From NCBI RefSeq assembly GCF_000226115.1, contig NC_016458.1, positions 8,723,501 to 8,787,500 of the forward strand: a DNA stretch of 64,000 nt, in the 5' to 3' direction. This document shows positions 11,597 to 22,691 of the stretch, in pieces. Every line of letters begins with the position of its first letter. The stretch's first letter is position 1. The stretch comes from Thermothielavioides terrestris NRRL 8126 (Eukaryota; Ascomycota; Sordariomycetes; Sordariales; Chaetomiaceae). The translations under genes were made by a program, and so were the position numbers. A model generated the notes under the pieces. The model was not told the DNA's origin, made no database searches, and saw only the letters and a program-made list of their open reading frames with translations.

Positions 11597-13130
11597 ATGA
11601 CAATGTTTTTCCCTTCAACCCTCTGTTTACTTTACTATCTCTCCCCTCCCCCTTACTCCCCCTCCCCCCCCCCCTCTCCTCCACCGAGCGTCTTGCGTGC
11701 ATGAGAAAGCTGCACTCGTGGAATACCGACGCGGGTCTTCAGCCTCTAGAAACAAGCGTCTCGCAAGAAGTCCCGTCCACTTCTCCCGAGTCCTTTCCTC
11801 GCCGTCTTCACACCGCGCCTCTTCACCTAGGCTAAAGGTCAATGTAGAGAAACCTGAGCTACACTCACTTAGCGCTCTGGGGATGCTTTTCCGTGCTGCA
11901 CCGTTCTCCTTCACGGGGGAGGGACCGTCGTTGTTGCCGGCGATGAATGCTTGTGGTTTGCGGATGGGTATAAAGGGCTAATTCCTTAGAAACTGAAGCA
12001 ACTAGAGAGCGTTCCAAAGTCAGAGAGGGCCGATTGTTCATTCATCCCACGTATACGAGAGCCGGTTCCGGGAAGCGGGTTGCTTTCTTTCTTGGATTGC
12101 ATTGATTTTGGGGGATTCAGGGTCTTGTTCACTGGCGAATGTTGGGTGCCGGGTTTTGGTTGTCTCTTACTAGAGTCGCTAGCGCAGCAGCACAATGCCT
12201 CAACAACATATCGGAGCTGTAAAAAAGAGACTAGGCAACGGCCATACTCAATAGGTGTCTCGCTGAACTCGGTTTGTCTAGTGACTCTAGTCGTACATAT
12301 ACGTACCAGCTTTGCTGTGTTTACTAGGATATCACCACCGAAACGGGCTGCAGAAACACCAGTTGAAGACGGCTGGTAGGGATGTCCCCGTTTCCTTCCA
12401 CCGTTTCATTGCCCGGCACTCCGGGCGTGTTCCCCAGGACCCTGGGGCCCGGAACGATATGCCAAACACTCCAGCTCGCGGGAAGGATCTCGAGAACAAG
12501 CCAGCAGCAGGGAGCCCATTCATAAGTTCCAGGTCATTCCGGACCCTCGGCAAATTTCTTTTGATTTTCATTCATCAACAAGAATGAGAGTTCGAGCACT
12601 GTACGTACACCCCACGGACTACACTACACCCCTTTTGATTCCGAAATTCCTCATTGTAGCCTCGAAACCAGCGAAGGTGAAGCTTGTCCTACACGATCCT
12701 CCAAACCCTGCAGGCAGCAAGGGCAACGGACGGGCCATGATGTCATTCCCGCAGCTACTCGTACACTACAGTAACAACGACATTCACAGCAGAGCCAGGC
12801 GTCCACGGGGTCTTACCCGCCTATGACGTTGCCACATCTCCCTCTTTCTTCCCCTTTCCGTTTCACGCATCATAGGAATCTGGCATCGCTGCCGGTGCAC
12901 TCAAAACTCGACAGACAGGCTCTTGAATCTGGCGAAGAGGGACCTAGGACTACGGATCTCCTTCGCCCGCCGTGTTCTTGCAGTGGCCACGGCGTTCAGA
13001 AAGGTGGCATCCGCCCGGAGAACCCCCGGAGTTCCGACACTGCTTAAAAACGACGTCTCCTTCATCTCTCCGCCGGCATATAGAAAGCAGGAAGGGCCCG
13101 GCGAAGGTTCTCCGAAGCAGTCAAGTAACC
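11597..13130. other. Intergenic
   Basis: About 1.5 kb. The start is C/T-rich with a poly-C run near 11660, and this may be the 3' UTR of the LDLNL gene. The rest shows no supportable coding region. Confidence 0.4.
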
Positions 13131-14141
13131 ATGACATCTGAGCATCCGTCTGAACGACGGTCTCGGTCACCTCCCTCGCGCCAACAGGCAGAGGAAGACC
13201 ATATTATCGACACCGGGCCAGGGGGTCAAAGCGACCCCGAAGAGGCTCCCCGCCCAGCCAACACTCAAGATGAGGACACTTCGGCGCACTCAAGGAGCCC
13301 TGCTTACGTGGCGCCCATCCCGACGATAGGCAGCATTCCACCGGTCTCGCCGGGGATACAAATATCTGCCGCGGACCGCCCAGTTATCCCGCCCCCCATC
13401 GGCGCTCTGCTCACCGGAAAGCCCGTGGATGAAGATGGCGACGTGGTAGACCTCAAGACGGGGCAGGTCCTGGCGCACGCGGCCGGCGACCTGCCCTCGA
13501 TGGTGGGGAGGCGCGTGTCCAACCCGCAGGGCGACATTCTGGGCGACGACGGGGAGCTACTGGGCTACGTCGCCGACATCGAGTGGGGGCGCGCTCGGCC
13601 GCCACCGGCAGCACCATCCACAGCGCCGCCGCGCCGCCTGCTCGACCTCATGGGCCGCGCCACGAGCTCGCTGATGGTCGACCACCTCGGGAACATCCTC
13701 GACGCCAGCGGCGCCGTCGTCGGCAGGTTCCATGACAACAACAACCCGCTGCACCGCAAGGAGAAGGAGGAGAGAGAGGCCCGTGAGCGGGCGCAGAAGC
13801 AGGCGCAGGCGGCAGCGGAAGCCGGGAAGTCAGAGGCGCGCCGTCAGCAGCGGTCGCCTCCTCCAACACCAGCTTCGCCTGAGCAGCAGCAGCAGCAACA
13901 GCAGGAGGAGGAGGAAGAGCCATCCCAACCACCTACCGGCGAGGAAGGTGAACCCAGGCCAAGACGCACAGAGGAGGAGAGGAGGCAGAACGCGGCGGCG
14001 TGGAGGAAGGAGAATCCAAACGAGAGCCCGTCCGATATTTTCCTGGACGTGAAGTCGACGAGGGAGGGGATCCAGCTTACAATCCGGATTCCGACTGTGT
14101 TTAATGGTCAGCAGACCACACCACACGTCTCATTTTCGTGA
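13131..14141 (+). CDS. DUF3659-type repeat protein with basic/Gln-rich C-terminal half
   Basis: A single-exon gene of 336 residues. The frame extends upstream, but the ATG at 13131 has a strong AAGTAACCATGA context. The first 85 residues are disordered and rich in Ser, Pro, Arg and Glu. Residues about 90-205 carry two or three short glycine/aspartate repeats of the form G-x-x-V(D)-x-x-G-D-(V/I)-(V/L)-D with V/L-G spacing (for example GKPVDEDGDVVDLKTGQVLA, GRRVSNPQGDILGDDGELLG). The same type fills the large neighbour at 15577-18200. A charged coiled-coil-like stretch and a Gln/Glu run (QQQQQQQEEEEE) follow. The protein ends with DIFLDVKSTREGIQLTIRIP, an amphipathic stretch reminiscent of the LDLNL tails. 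Function unknown. The repeats are often annotated as LEA-like in fungi. Confidence 0.75.
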   Translation: MTSEHPSERRSRSPPSRQQAEEDHIIDTGPGGQSDPEEAPRPANTQDEDTSAHSRSPAYVAPIPTIGSIPPVSPGIQISAADRPVIPPPIGALLTGKPVDEDGDVVDLKTGQVLAHAAGDLPSMVGRRVSNPQGDILGDDGELLGYVADIEWGRARPPPAAPSTAPPRRLLDLMGRATSSLMVDHLGNILDASGAVVGRFHDNNNPLHRKEKEEREARERAQKQAQAAAEAGKSEARRQQRSPPPTPASPEQQQQQQQEEEEEPSQPPTGEEGEPRPRRTEEERRQNAAAWRKENPNESPSDIFLDVKSTREGIQLTIRIPTVFNGQQTTPHVSFS

Positions 14142-14400
14142 TGGCTTGCGCCGGACATAATGAGAGTTTGAGTCGAAGTCAGGACCTGGAGGTTGGTGGG
14201 CGACCATATACGGTGTTTACTGTGGTAATGTCGGGCCGAACTCAGAATAGGGGCACTAGGAAGCGTGTACTTTGGTTCGAAGCTCTTAGGACTGTTAGGC
14301 GGTAGGTTTTTCCGGAGGGTGCTGATACCAGCCGGGACGAATCCAGGCCCGGAATACACCATACTGATCTATGGACGAGGTACCTGATTGTTTGTTTGGA

Positions 14401-14420
14401 GGGGGGGGTGGGGGGGGGGG
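14401..14420 (+). repeat. Interrupted poly-G run
   Basis: Eight G, one T and eleven G in a row. It is a homopurine stretch that could form a quadruplex-like structure and is prone to length error in sequencing. Confidence 0.9.
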
Positions 14421-15025
14421 AGAATACACAGCGCGCCAGGACTCACGAGAAGCCCTCATCATCGAAGTTGGCCCGGAAACGCAGGTTTGAGGGGGATCGG
14501 TGTGCGACAGGAAAGCCTCAGCACTCGATCTTCATGACGTCTGAATTACATCCATCCAAGGGTATCTGTCAGGGGCGTAAACAGAATGCCAGACGGGCCA
14601 TGGCTCAAGTAGCTCACCATCAATCGGCGAAGATGATCCAGAAAAGCAGGCTTTTGGCGGATCAAATGGTCCGGTGTCCCACATAAAAGCCACAACACTG
14701 GTCTTTCATGACGACTTGAACTGGTCCCAGATGTGCTTCTTCCCCATTTATCCCGGGTATCTGTCTGATTGCGGGGAAATTGCCATCGCCCCGTGGAGGG
14801 TGTGGGAGGGGTGTGGAGGCAAAGTCATAACGGCATAACGGCGAGATCTTTTCCTTTGTACAGGAGAAACGGAGCAGCGTCTACCGCAGTAGGAGGCTGT
14901 CTTGGAGACTTCCAACTGCCACGCAGCATGGCTCCGTGGCAGTCATCCGTCCAAGCCACGGCCGATCACCAGGCGGTGGGACAATTCTGCGCGCATGATC
15001 TTCGACTCCTTCGATTGAGCATACC

Positions 15026-15076
15026 ACAAGTACCTACATACATGCGTACTTGTCGGCATGTATGTAAGGTACTTGT
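15026..15076. repeat. Inverted repeat / potential hairpin
   Basis: The left arm ACAAGTACCTACATACATG (15026-15044) is the reverse complement of 15057-15076 apart from one extra base, with a 12-nt spacer. The spacer itself repeats GTACTTGTCG from the right arm. It lies about 500 bp upstream of the DUF3659/DUF6987 gene. It could be a cruciform or a transcript hairpin, or a chance product of TAC/GTA-rich spacer DNA. Confidence 0.75.
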
Positions 15077-15576
15077 CGTATGTACCTAGCTGGGCTGGGA
15101 GGTTAGAAGGGCTGGGCCCATCCCTCGCTTGTTTTTCTTCGATGTGAAGTCATCCATCCCATCTCCGGGTGGCGACTAACAGCAACATGCCAGATGATCA
15201 TGCCTGGCTTATGACGACGAAGTGTCCGGCATCAAGCAGCTGAGATGCAAAATAACGAACAAATTCGAGCCATCGCCCAATAAACCATCCCAAGCTGCTG
15301 ACCACAGCTTCTCCTTGACGTAAAGTCCTGAAGGATGACGTCGGGATTGAAGTGCGGACCGCAACGTGCAGTGACGGTTGCCCAAGCACAAACCTGCATA
15401 TTTGGTGGGAAAAGGCATAAGAAGGCCAAGCGCTTGACGGGTTACGGGTTCCTCATGACAAGCTGAGCTTGGAGTCGAGACCCAGCAGGATCAACATTCA
15501 ATTAGCATCAACCTTGCCAAGCTCAACCTAGGTGCATCATTAGCCTTATTCTTGATACCTGACCAACTAGCCCACA

Positions 15577-16252
15577 ATGAGCGACATCCGCCAGAAGACA
15601 ACCCCGCCGGGCTCTTGGCCCTACAGCAAGGGCGAGTCGGTCGAGGCCGGCGCGGAGCGGTCTGCCGCAACCCCACGCTCCCCACCGGCCGCGCCCGAGT
15701 ACCAGGCCCTTGGCGGCGAAGAACTCGCGGCGAGTTATGCCGATGATTCCCACAGCGGCGAGTATACTCACCGCGGGCCAGAGGCCAAAGGGGAGGAGGA
15801 CATTACGGAGACTCCCCAGGAGTTGGAGGAGCAAGAGCCAATCCAGATGAAGGACGAGGAGGGCTCGGCGGCGCCAGCGCAGGAACAGGAGAGCATTCAG
15901 ATAGGCGAGGAGAAGCCGGAGCCTGTCGAAGGAGAGAAGGAGGGAGAGGAGGCCCTGGAAGGGGCAGGGGAGGACAAGCCCCAGACCGAAAATGCCCCCA
16001 AGGCGGGCACAACCGCGTCGCTGACCAAAATGGCGAAGTGGGCCTTCGACCGAGCCTCCGAGAACCAGCCCACGGAGGAGGCGCGCGACTCCTTCCTCAA
16101 GGCGGCCCGGAGCACCCTGATCTCTGCCCCCAAGTCGGCGGGGAAGCCGGAGACCTCCCAGGGGGAAGCCGCTGAGGACGACAGCCAGAAGAAAGCGGAG
16201 CCCGAGACGCAGACTGAGGAGCAGCAGCCCGCTGAGGAAGAAGCGCAAGCGC

Positions 16253-16283
<31 letters not shown>

Positions 16284-18200
16284 GGAGCCCGAAGAGCCAC
16301 CGCCGACGGCGGACATCAGCATCCTCAAGGACGGCACGGTCAACAAGGGCGGCAATGTGGTCACGGAGGACGGCGAGATCGTCGGGCGCGTGGTCGAGGG
16401 CGAGCTCGCGGAGCTGGTGGGCCGGAAGGTGGACGAGAACGGCGCGGTCTGGAGCAGCGACGGCAAGGTGATCGGGCGCGCCGAGGTCATCCCGGAGGAC
16501 GAGCGCGAGGAGATGCTGCGCGAGCCCGCGCCGTTCGAGAGCTTCCCCGAGGCGGTCGTCGACAAGGACGGCATGGTCCTCGCCTCGCCGGGCGGGGAGG
16601 CGGTGGGGAAGGTCGTAGAGGGCGATGTCGGCCTGCTGAAGGGCAAGAGCGTGGATGCGGACGGCGATATCCTGGACAAGGTCGGGAATGTCATTGGCAA
16701 GGCGGTGCGGTGGGAGCCGGAACCTGAGCCCGAGCCCGAGCCCGAGCCGGAGGTCGACAGATCGGTGCTGGCGGGCAAGCGCGTGAATAAGGCCGGGAAC
16801 GTGGTGGATGAGAACGGGGTCATCTTCGGTCGGGTTGTGGAGGGCGACGTCAAGAAGATGGTCGGCCGCATGTGCGACAAGCAGGGCAATGTCCTCAGCG
16901 AGAGCGGCGACATCCTCGGCAAGGCTGACCCCGTCCCCGAGGGCGAGCGGGAGGGCGTGAAGGAGGGCCCCTTTGCTGAACTCGAGGGCTGCACGGTGGC
17001 CAAGGACGGCACCATCGTCACGCCGGCCGGAGACATCGTCGGCCGGCTGGTCAGCGGCGACGGCAAGCTCCTGTTCGGACGCGCTGTCGATGAGGACGGC
17101 GACATCCTGGACAAGAACGGCAACGTCGTGGGCAAAGCCGAGCGGTGGGAGCCCGAGAAGGTCGAGCGCGAGAAGAACCCCATGTCCGGCCGCCGTGTCA
17201 ACCGCGAGGGCAACGTGGTCGATCAGGATGGCAATGTCATCGGCAAGCTCACCTCAGGCGAGCTGATTGTCTGCACCGGAAAGGATATCGACGACGACGG
17301 GGATGTCGTCGACTACAAGGGCAACGTCGTCGGCCACTGCACTCTCCTCGAGGACCTCCCCGCAGAGCAAGAGAGCCCCGAAGAGAAGGCAAAGCGCGAG
17401 CAAGAGGAGCAGGACAAGAAGCTCGCCGTCCAGATGGCGGTGTGTATCGAGCAGTGCCTGGACAGCATCCGGCCCATCTGCAAGATGATCACCGAGGTGC
17501 GTTACCTACCGGCCCCCGTAGTTCCTAACCGCTCAAACATCATCTTGGCGTGGACTACTAACACGACAACCAGAAAATCGACAAGGCCGAGCGCACGCCC
17601 GCAGATGAGCGCGACGAGGAGCAGCTCGTCGGGGAGGTCCGGCCGCTGATCGAGGAGGGCGGGCGGATCCTCAACGAAGCCAAGGGCGTCATCAAGGGCC
17701 TCGACCCGGAGGGCAGGATCGCGGCCAACGCCAAGTACAAGACGGCCTCGCGCGAGGCCAGCCCGGAGGAGTACCACCTCGCCGACGTGCTCAAGGACCT
17801 CACGGGCGACGTGACGCAGTGCATCGACAATGCCAAGCGCAAGCTCGAGGACATGCCGCACGCGAAGAAGGCGCTGAACCCGCTCTGGGGGCTGCTGAAC
17901 GAGCCGCTGTTCCAGATCTTGGCGGCCGTGGGCTTGTTGCTGGCTGGTGTGCTCAATCTGGTGGGCAGGCTTGTAGGTCACAAATGCTTTTTTTTTTTTT
18001 TTCCACCGCGGCCTAGATCGAGAGATACTGACTGTTTTTCTTTTCAGCTGAGCGGGCTCGGATTGGGCGGGATCGTCGATGGACTTCTCGGCACGCTGGG
18101 TTTGAACCGCGTGCTCGAGAGCCTGGGCATTGGATCGTTCAGTAAGAGCTCGAAGAGCGGCAAGAAGGGTGGGCTACTTGGCGGTGTGCTTGGTGGTTAA
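15577..18200 (+). CDS. DUF3659-repeat / DUF6987 LEA-like protein
   Basis: Exons 15577-17496, 17574-17972 and 18048-18200 encode 823 residues. Introns of 77 nt (TACTAAC branch) and 75 nt (T-run, CTGAC branch) are both phase 0. Residues 1-240 are acidic and disordered, with QPAEEEAQAPAEAEAEAEAE near the end. Residues about 245-590 hold at least nine units of a 30-40 residue repeat built on G(R/K)xVxxxGxVxD.xGxxxGRVVEGD, typical of DUF3659. A PEPEPEPE linker sits near residue 385. The C-terminal third (about 600-780) is helical and charged and matches what is called DUF6987. Then come a hydrophobic stretch (LFQILAAVGLLLAGVLNLVG) and a Gly/Leu-rich end. Fungal homologues are often labelled LEA domain proteins. 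Desiccation or stress protection is an inference from that label. The hydrophobic C-terminus suggests membrane association. Confidence 0.88.
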
Positions 18201-19504
18201 TGAAGCAACTGAAGTCCGGAACGAACCGAGATCCTCGTATCCGAGGGGGACGAATAATTCGGAAAACTGGAAACGTGTAACTCTGCAATGGGATTTGAAT
18301 AGTAAAAGTTGAATATTTCTTCTTTAGTTTGGATGCACTGCGCACGCAACACGGACACTGATTTGCTATCCTGACATCTTCCATCTCGGAACCCCTGAAC
18401 TCGACGTACCTCTCCAAGTCCGGGTCTCGTAGAACTGCGTCAATAATCCCGTTCTCCACCGAGACCGCGAACTCGCAGCCCTCGTCCGGGCTGACATTGC
18501 CGGCCTTGCGAGGAGGGTAGATCAGGATGAGTCCGTCGGTCACGGCATCAAAGAAGTGTATAGCAGTTGTAGGTGCACGCAGCGAGGTAGCCGAGGCTGG
18601 AGAAACTCAATCGCTCCTCGTCCCCGTCATTCTCCCAGCCCAGCGGGCGAAGCTGGTATTCCTCGGCCTCTGGCACGCCGAGCAATCGTAGCTGGGGGAA
18701 GGCTGCAACATGGCAGGAAGGAGGAGGGCCAGCCCGGTGTGAAGCGCCAGCACAGCGATTGATATTTTAGCCTTGCACTCATCTCCGACGAAGCCTCGGC
18801 CGTCTTCCGATCCACGCCGGCCCGACCGTCAGGACTCACATGGGTTACATGGGCTGACCACCACGGCCATCGTGATTTGGCAGTTCATGGGCCGACAGAC
18901 TGTTATGACTGGAGTTATTGGAGTTGCCGAGACGCCATTCTTGCCTGGGGCCTGAGTAGTCCGTCCTGCACAACGGGAAGGTGTTACGCAGGAGTGAGTG
19001 TTTCGAGGGGCGGCCCTGCTTGGAAAGCCGAACAGAAACACCCGCTGGAATCCTTTTCGCCCTGTCTCTGTCTGGCAACTGACCCTTGATGATATCAGCG
19101 TCAGCGAATGGCGTGTGTGTTCAGGCGGCGGAAGGACACGTGAATCTCGAATGGTAAGGGGTTTGTGGAGTTTGGTGTGACGAGAAGTTGAGAGTCGTCG
19201 AGTCGTCGTCGAGTCGACTGCCTGCTGAGAACCGGGGGTTAGGGTTAAGCTGTCACGTGGGCACGCATCCTAGCGCATGTCAGTCGCGTTCCGGCTTTCC
19301 TAATCAAGCTGTCATAGGAAACAGCTTCCCGTTCGTGTCCTCAGACACCTCGTTCTGTGCGAGTTCCATCCGCTTCTTATTACCATACCGTATTGGACAC
19401 CCGTTCTCGCTTCTGCTGTCCCCACCCACGCATTGTTGCGGCACCGATCCATACCGGGCTTTCTTCTTAACATTCCCCTTTGGTTCCGCGAATAGTTACG
19501 CGCA
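18201..19504. other. Intergenic with possible gene remnant
   Basis: This is the 3' flank of the DUF6987 gene and the promoter of the SNF2 helicase. Apart from the coding-like minus-strand stretch listed separately (18355-18691), nothing is supportable. Confidence 0.4.
18355..18691 (-). pseudogene. Possible frameshifted gene remnant
   Basis: Two adjacent minus-strand frames read as one protein-like segment. The first, after a CCCCCAG acceptor-like site at 18692, gives LRLLGVPEAEEYQLRPLGWE and ends in LGYLAACTYNCYT. The second continues FFDAVTDGLILIYPPRK, AVSVENGIIDAVLRDPDLER and YVEFRGSEMED. The switch falls near 18550, where no intron fits, so a small indel is the simplest reading. I do not recognise the family and see no start or clear end. 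It may be a decayed gene or a chance frame in GC-rich DNA. Confidence 0.25.
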
Positions 19505-22500
19505 ATGCCGCGCCAAAGGAAACGGCCCCGGGAGGTCGTCGACTTGACCCAGGAGAGTGGGGAGACCCATCAAGGCGCACGCCCCGCCAAATCCCCCCGC
19601 CTCCCTTCGTCGTCGTCGTTTAGCTCGCAGGTTTCCGTACCAGGATCCAGCCAGTCGTCTTCCATTGCCTACTCGCATGCGCCCTCCAGTTCCGCTCCGG
19701 CACTCCCCTCCTATCACGATGCGAGCGAACGCTTGTCATGGCAAACCCCAGCCAATGACGACGACGAACCGTCCACGCAGAGTCTCACCCAAAACGATGA
19801 CGGTCCGCAACTGGAGTTGTATGGCTCGTTCGGTACGGATGCATTTATTTTGTGTCCACGGCGTGCGGAGACTGACGATGGGAGCAGACGGCAAGATTGT
19901 CGGTGTAAGGTACTACACCGGCATGGCCACCGCTGGCGAGGTGGTTGTCTGTCGGAGGGAGCCGGCAAATCCTGTAAGCCGGTCCGCGTACCTGCCCAAC
20001 GGCCCTCGGCCCGCAAGCGGGCTAACTTTTGGATCCCGCAGTATGATTCCAATGCCATTCGAGTAGATAACGTACTCGGAAACCAGATTGGGCATATCCC
20101 GAGGGCAGTGGCTGAGAAGCTTGCGCCGTATCTGGTAAGTCACGCCTGCGAGATATGACCTGCCGTCCGAATTCTCACCCCACCCAGGACCGCGGCGAGA
20201 TTGCGGTTGAAGCTATGCTTACCGGCGAGAAAGGCTTCTATGACTGCCCAATCCGCCTGTTCATCTACGGGACCGGCAACCCCCTTGGCCGGGCGAATTT
20301 GGAAGAGCGGCTGAAGAGAGACAAGCTCGTCAAGGCCACGCAACTCAAGCAGACCCGCAAGGAGAACGAGCAGCAGCGGAAGGCCATGGGCTTGAAGAGT
20401 GGCCGGGGAACTGCCGGATTTGAAGGAGAAGATGTGTCTCTGGAGCAACTAGCTCAAACCAGCCAGGCTGTGAACTTCCGTGCCGGAGGCGACATGGTCC
20501 AAACCCTGGCAATGGATGAAGACCAACTCTCCAAGATGCCCGAGGCGAAACAACCCGAGACGCTGCGGGCCAAGCTGTTGCCCTATCAGCTTCAAGGCCT
20601 TGCTTGGCTCACGGCCAAGGAGGACCCATCTTTCCCAGAGCCGGGTTCCGCAGACTCTGTGCAGCTCTGGAAGCGCGATGCTAGAGGCCGATACGTCAAT
20701 ATCGCCACGAACTTCACTGTTGCGTCGCCTCCACGCCTCCTTTCGGGCGGAATCCTGGCCGATGACATGGGCCTGGGCAAGACTCTGCAGGTGATCAGTC
20801 TGATCATGACGGGCGGGCGAGGGAGCACGCTCATTGTTGCCCCCGTGGGCGTCATGAGCAACTGGGAGCAGCAGATCAAGCGCCATGTGCTCGACGAACA
20901 CATGCCCAGCATCCTCACCTACCACGGAGCCGCGCGACAGACGGCCACCAAGTCGCCGAGGGACTTTGGCGTTGTCATCACCAGCTACGGCACTCTAACC
21001 AGCGAAGCGGCCACTGACGGCCCCCTGTTCAAGGTCGACTGGCGCCGCGTGGTTCTTGATGAAGGACACCAGATTCGCAACGCCCGGACGAAGGCAGCCG
21101 AGGCGGCCTGTATGCTGCAGGCGCAGTCGAGATGGGTTTTGACAGGGACTCCAATGTAAGCTCACAACAGCATTTGCCTCCGGATTCGGCTAACCCGGCT
21201 GTTACAGCGTCAACAACATCCGGGACCTCCACTCACTCCTCAAGTTCCTCCGTATCACCGGTGGCATTGAGCAGTCTGATGTGTTCAACACGGTCATTGC
21301 GAGACCGCTGGCAGTTGGTGAGGCGCGCGCCGAAGCCCTGTTGCAGTCCCTCATGAAAGACCTCTGTCTCCGTCGTAGAAAGGACATGAAATTCGTCGAC
21401 CTCAAGCTCCCCCCGAAGACCGAATACATCCACCGCATCACATTTTGGCCCGATGAGAAGAAGAAATACGAGGCTTTGCTGTAAGAAGCTGCGTTAGCCG
21501 TTCATCTTCGTTCCTCGCTGACCACTGACCACTCGCGCCCCAGTTCCGAAGCCAAAGGGGCTCTAGAAGAATTCCAGAGCAAATCCTCGTCCGGCCAGCA
21601 GGGCAGGTTTCAAGGTGTCCTCGAGAGGCTTCTCCGCCTCCGCCAGACGTAGGTACCCTTCTTCCAGGCCGAGTCTGTCTACATTCTTTCTATATCTTGA
21701 TTTGTGTTCGCTCCGTCCTGGCTTACTTCCATCCTTTCTCTTTTCTTTTCATCCCCCACTCTCATCCTGTTCTCTCAATTGCCTTGATGATTGCAGCATG
21801 TTGACCAGCTCATCTAGGTGCAACCACTGGACTTTATGCAAAGAGCGGATCACCGACCTGATGAAGCTTCTTGAGGAGCAGGGCGTTGTCCAGCTCAATG
21901 ACAAGAATCGAGCCCTCCTGCAACAGGCCCTCCAGCTCGTCATAGAGAGCCAAGAGGAATGTCCCATCTGCATTGATACCCTGAAAGATGCGGTCATTAC
22001 CCATTGCAAGCACGTCTTCTGCCGCGCCTGTATTTCTAAGGTGATTGAGATACAGCACAAGTGCCCTATGTGCCGCGCGGGACTGTCGGAAGACAAGCTT
22101 GTTGAGCCAGCACCTGAACGCTCGGCCGCGGAAGACGGGGATGGCCTTGATCCGGAGACGAAGAGCTCCAAGACAGAAGCGCTACTCAAGATCCTCCAGG
22201 CTACGCTGAAGAACGAAGGCTCTAAAGTGATCTGCTTTTCACAGTGGACCTCCTTCCTCACCGTTATCCAACGCCAACTGGATGAAGCAGGGTATATCTA
22301 CACGCGCATTGACGGCAGCATGAACGCGAAGCAGCGCGATGCCGCGATCCACGCTCTCGACCATGACCCGGCCACCCGCATCATGCTGGCCAGTCTGAGC
22401 GTGTGTAGCGTCGGCCTGAACCTTGCCGCCGCCGACACGGTGATCCTCGCCGACAGCTGGTGGGCGCCGGCCATCGAAGACCAGGCTGTCGATCGCGTCC

Positions 22501-22691
22501 ACCGTCTGGGCCAGACCCGCCCCACGACGGTGTGGCGGCTGGTCATGGAGGGCACCGTCGAGGAACGAGTGCTCGACATCCAGGCCGAGAAAAGAGAGCT
22601 GGTCACCAAGGCTTTCCAGGAGAAGCAGGGGCAGAAAAAGAAACAGGTGAAGGAAAGTCGGATGGCCGACGTTTTGAAGTTGCTTGCTTGA
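19505..22691 (+). CDS. HLTF/Rad5-type SNF2 helicase with HIRAN and RING domains
   Basis: Seven exons encode 908 residues: 19505-19832, 19888-19973, 20042-20134, 20188-21155, 21208-21480, 21544-21648 and 21818-22691. Every join keeps frame and has good signals. Residues 1-105 are disordered and begin MPRQRKRPREVVDLTQ. A HIRAN domain follows (about 106-205; DGKIVGVRYYTGMATAGEVV, NPYDSNAIRVDN). The SNF2 ATPase has Walker A DDMGLGKT near 362, a DEGH box (VVLDEGHQIRN) and the TGTP motif. A C3HC4 RING (CPICIDTLKDAVITHCKHVF... CPMC) lies near 666-706, ahead of the second helicase lobe (ASLSVCSVGLNL, DRVHRLGQ). HLTF/Rad5 proteins remodel stalled replication forks and polyubiquitinate PCNA; HIRAN binds 3' ssDNA ends. 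That role is inferred from this domain order. A second in-frame acceptor at 21796 would insert seven residues before CNHW. Confidence 0.93.

Larger units (their letters stand above)
14142..15576. other. Intergenic with G-run and hairpin
   Basis: No gene recognised. It holds an interrupted poly-G run (14401-14420) and a strong inverted repeat (15026-15076). The last 200 bases are the promoter and leader of the DUF3659/DUF6987 gene. Confidence 0.4.

Noticed and set aside
19243..19255. Telomere-like GGTTAGGGTTA
   Set aside because: Fewer than two TTAGGG units; expected by chance.
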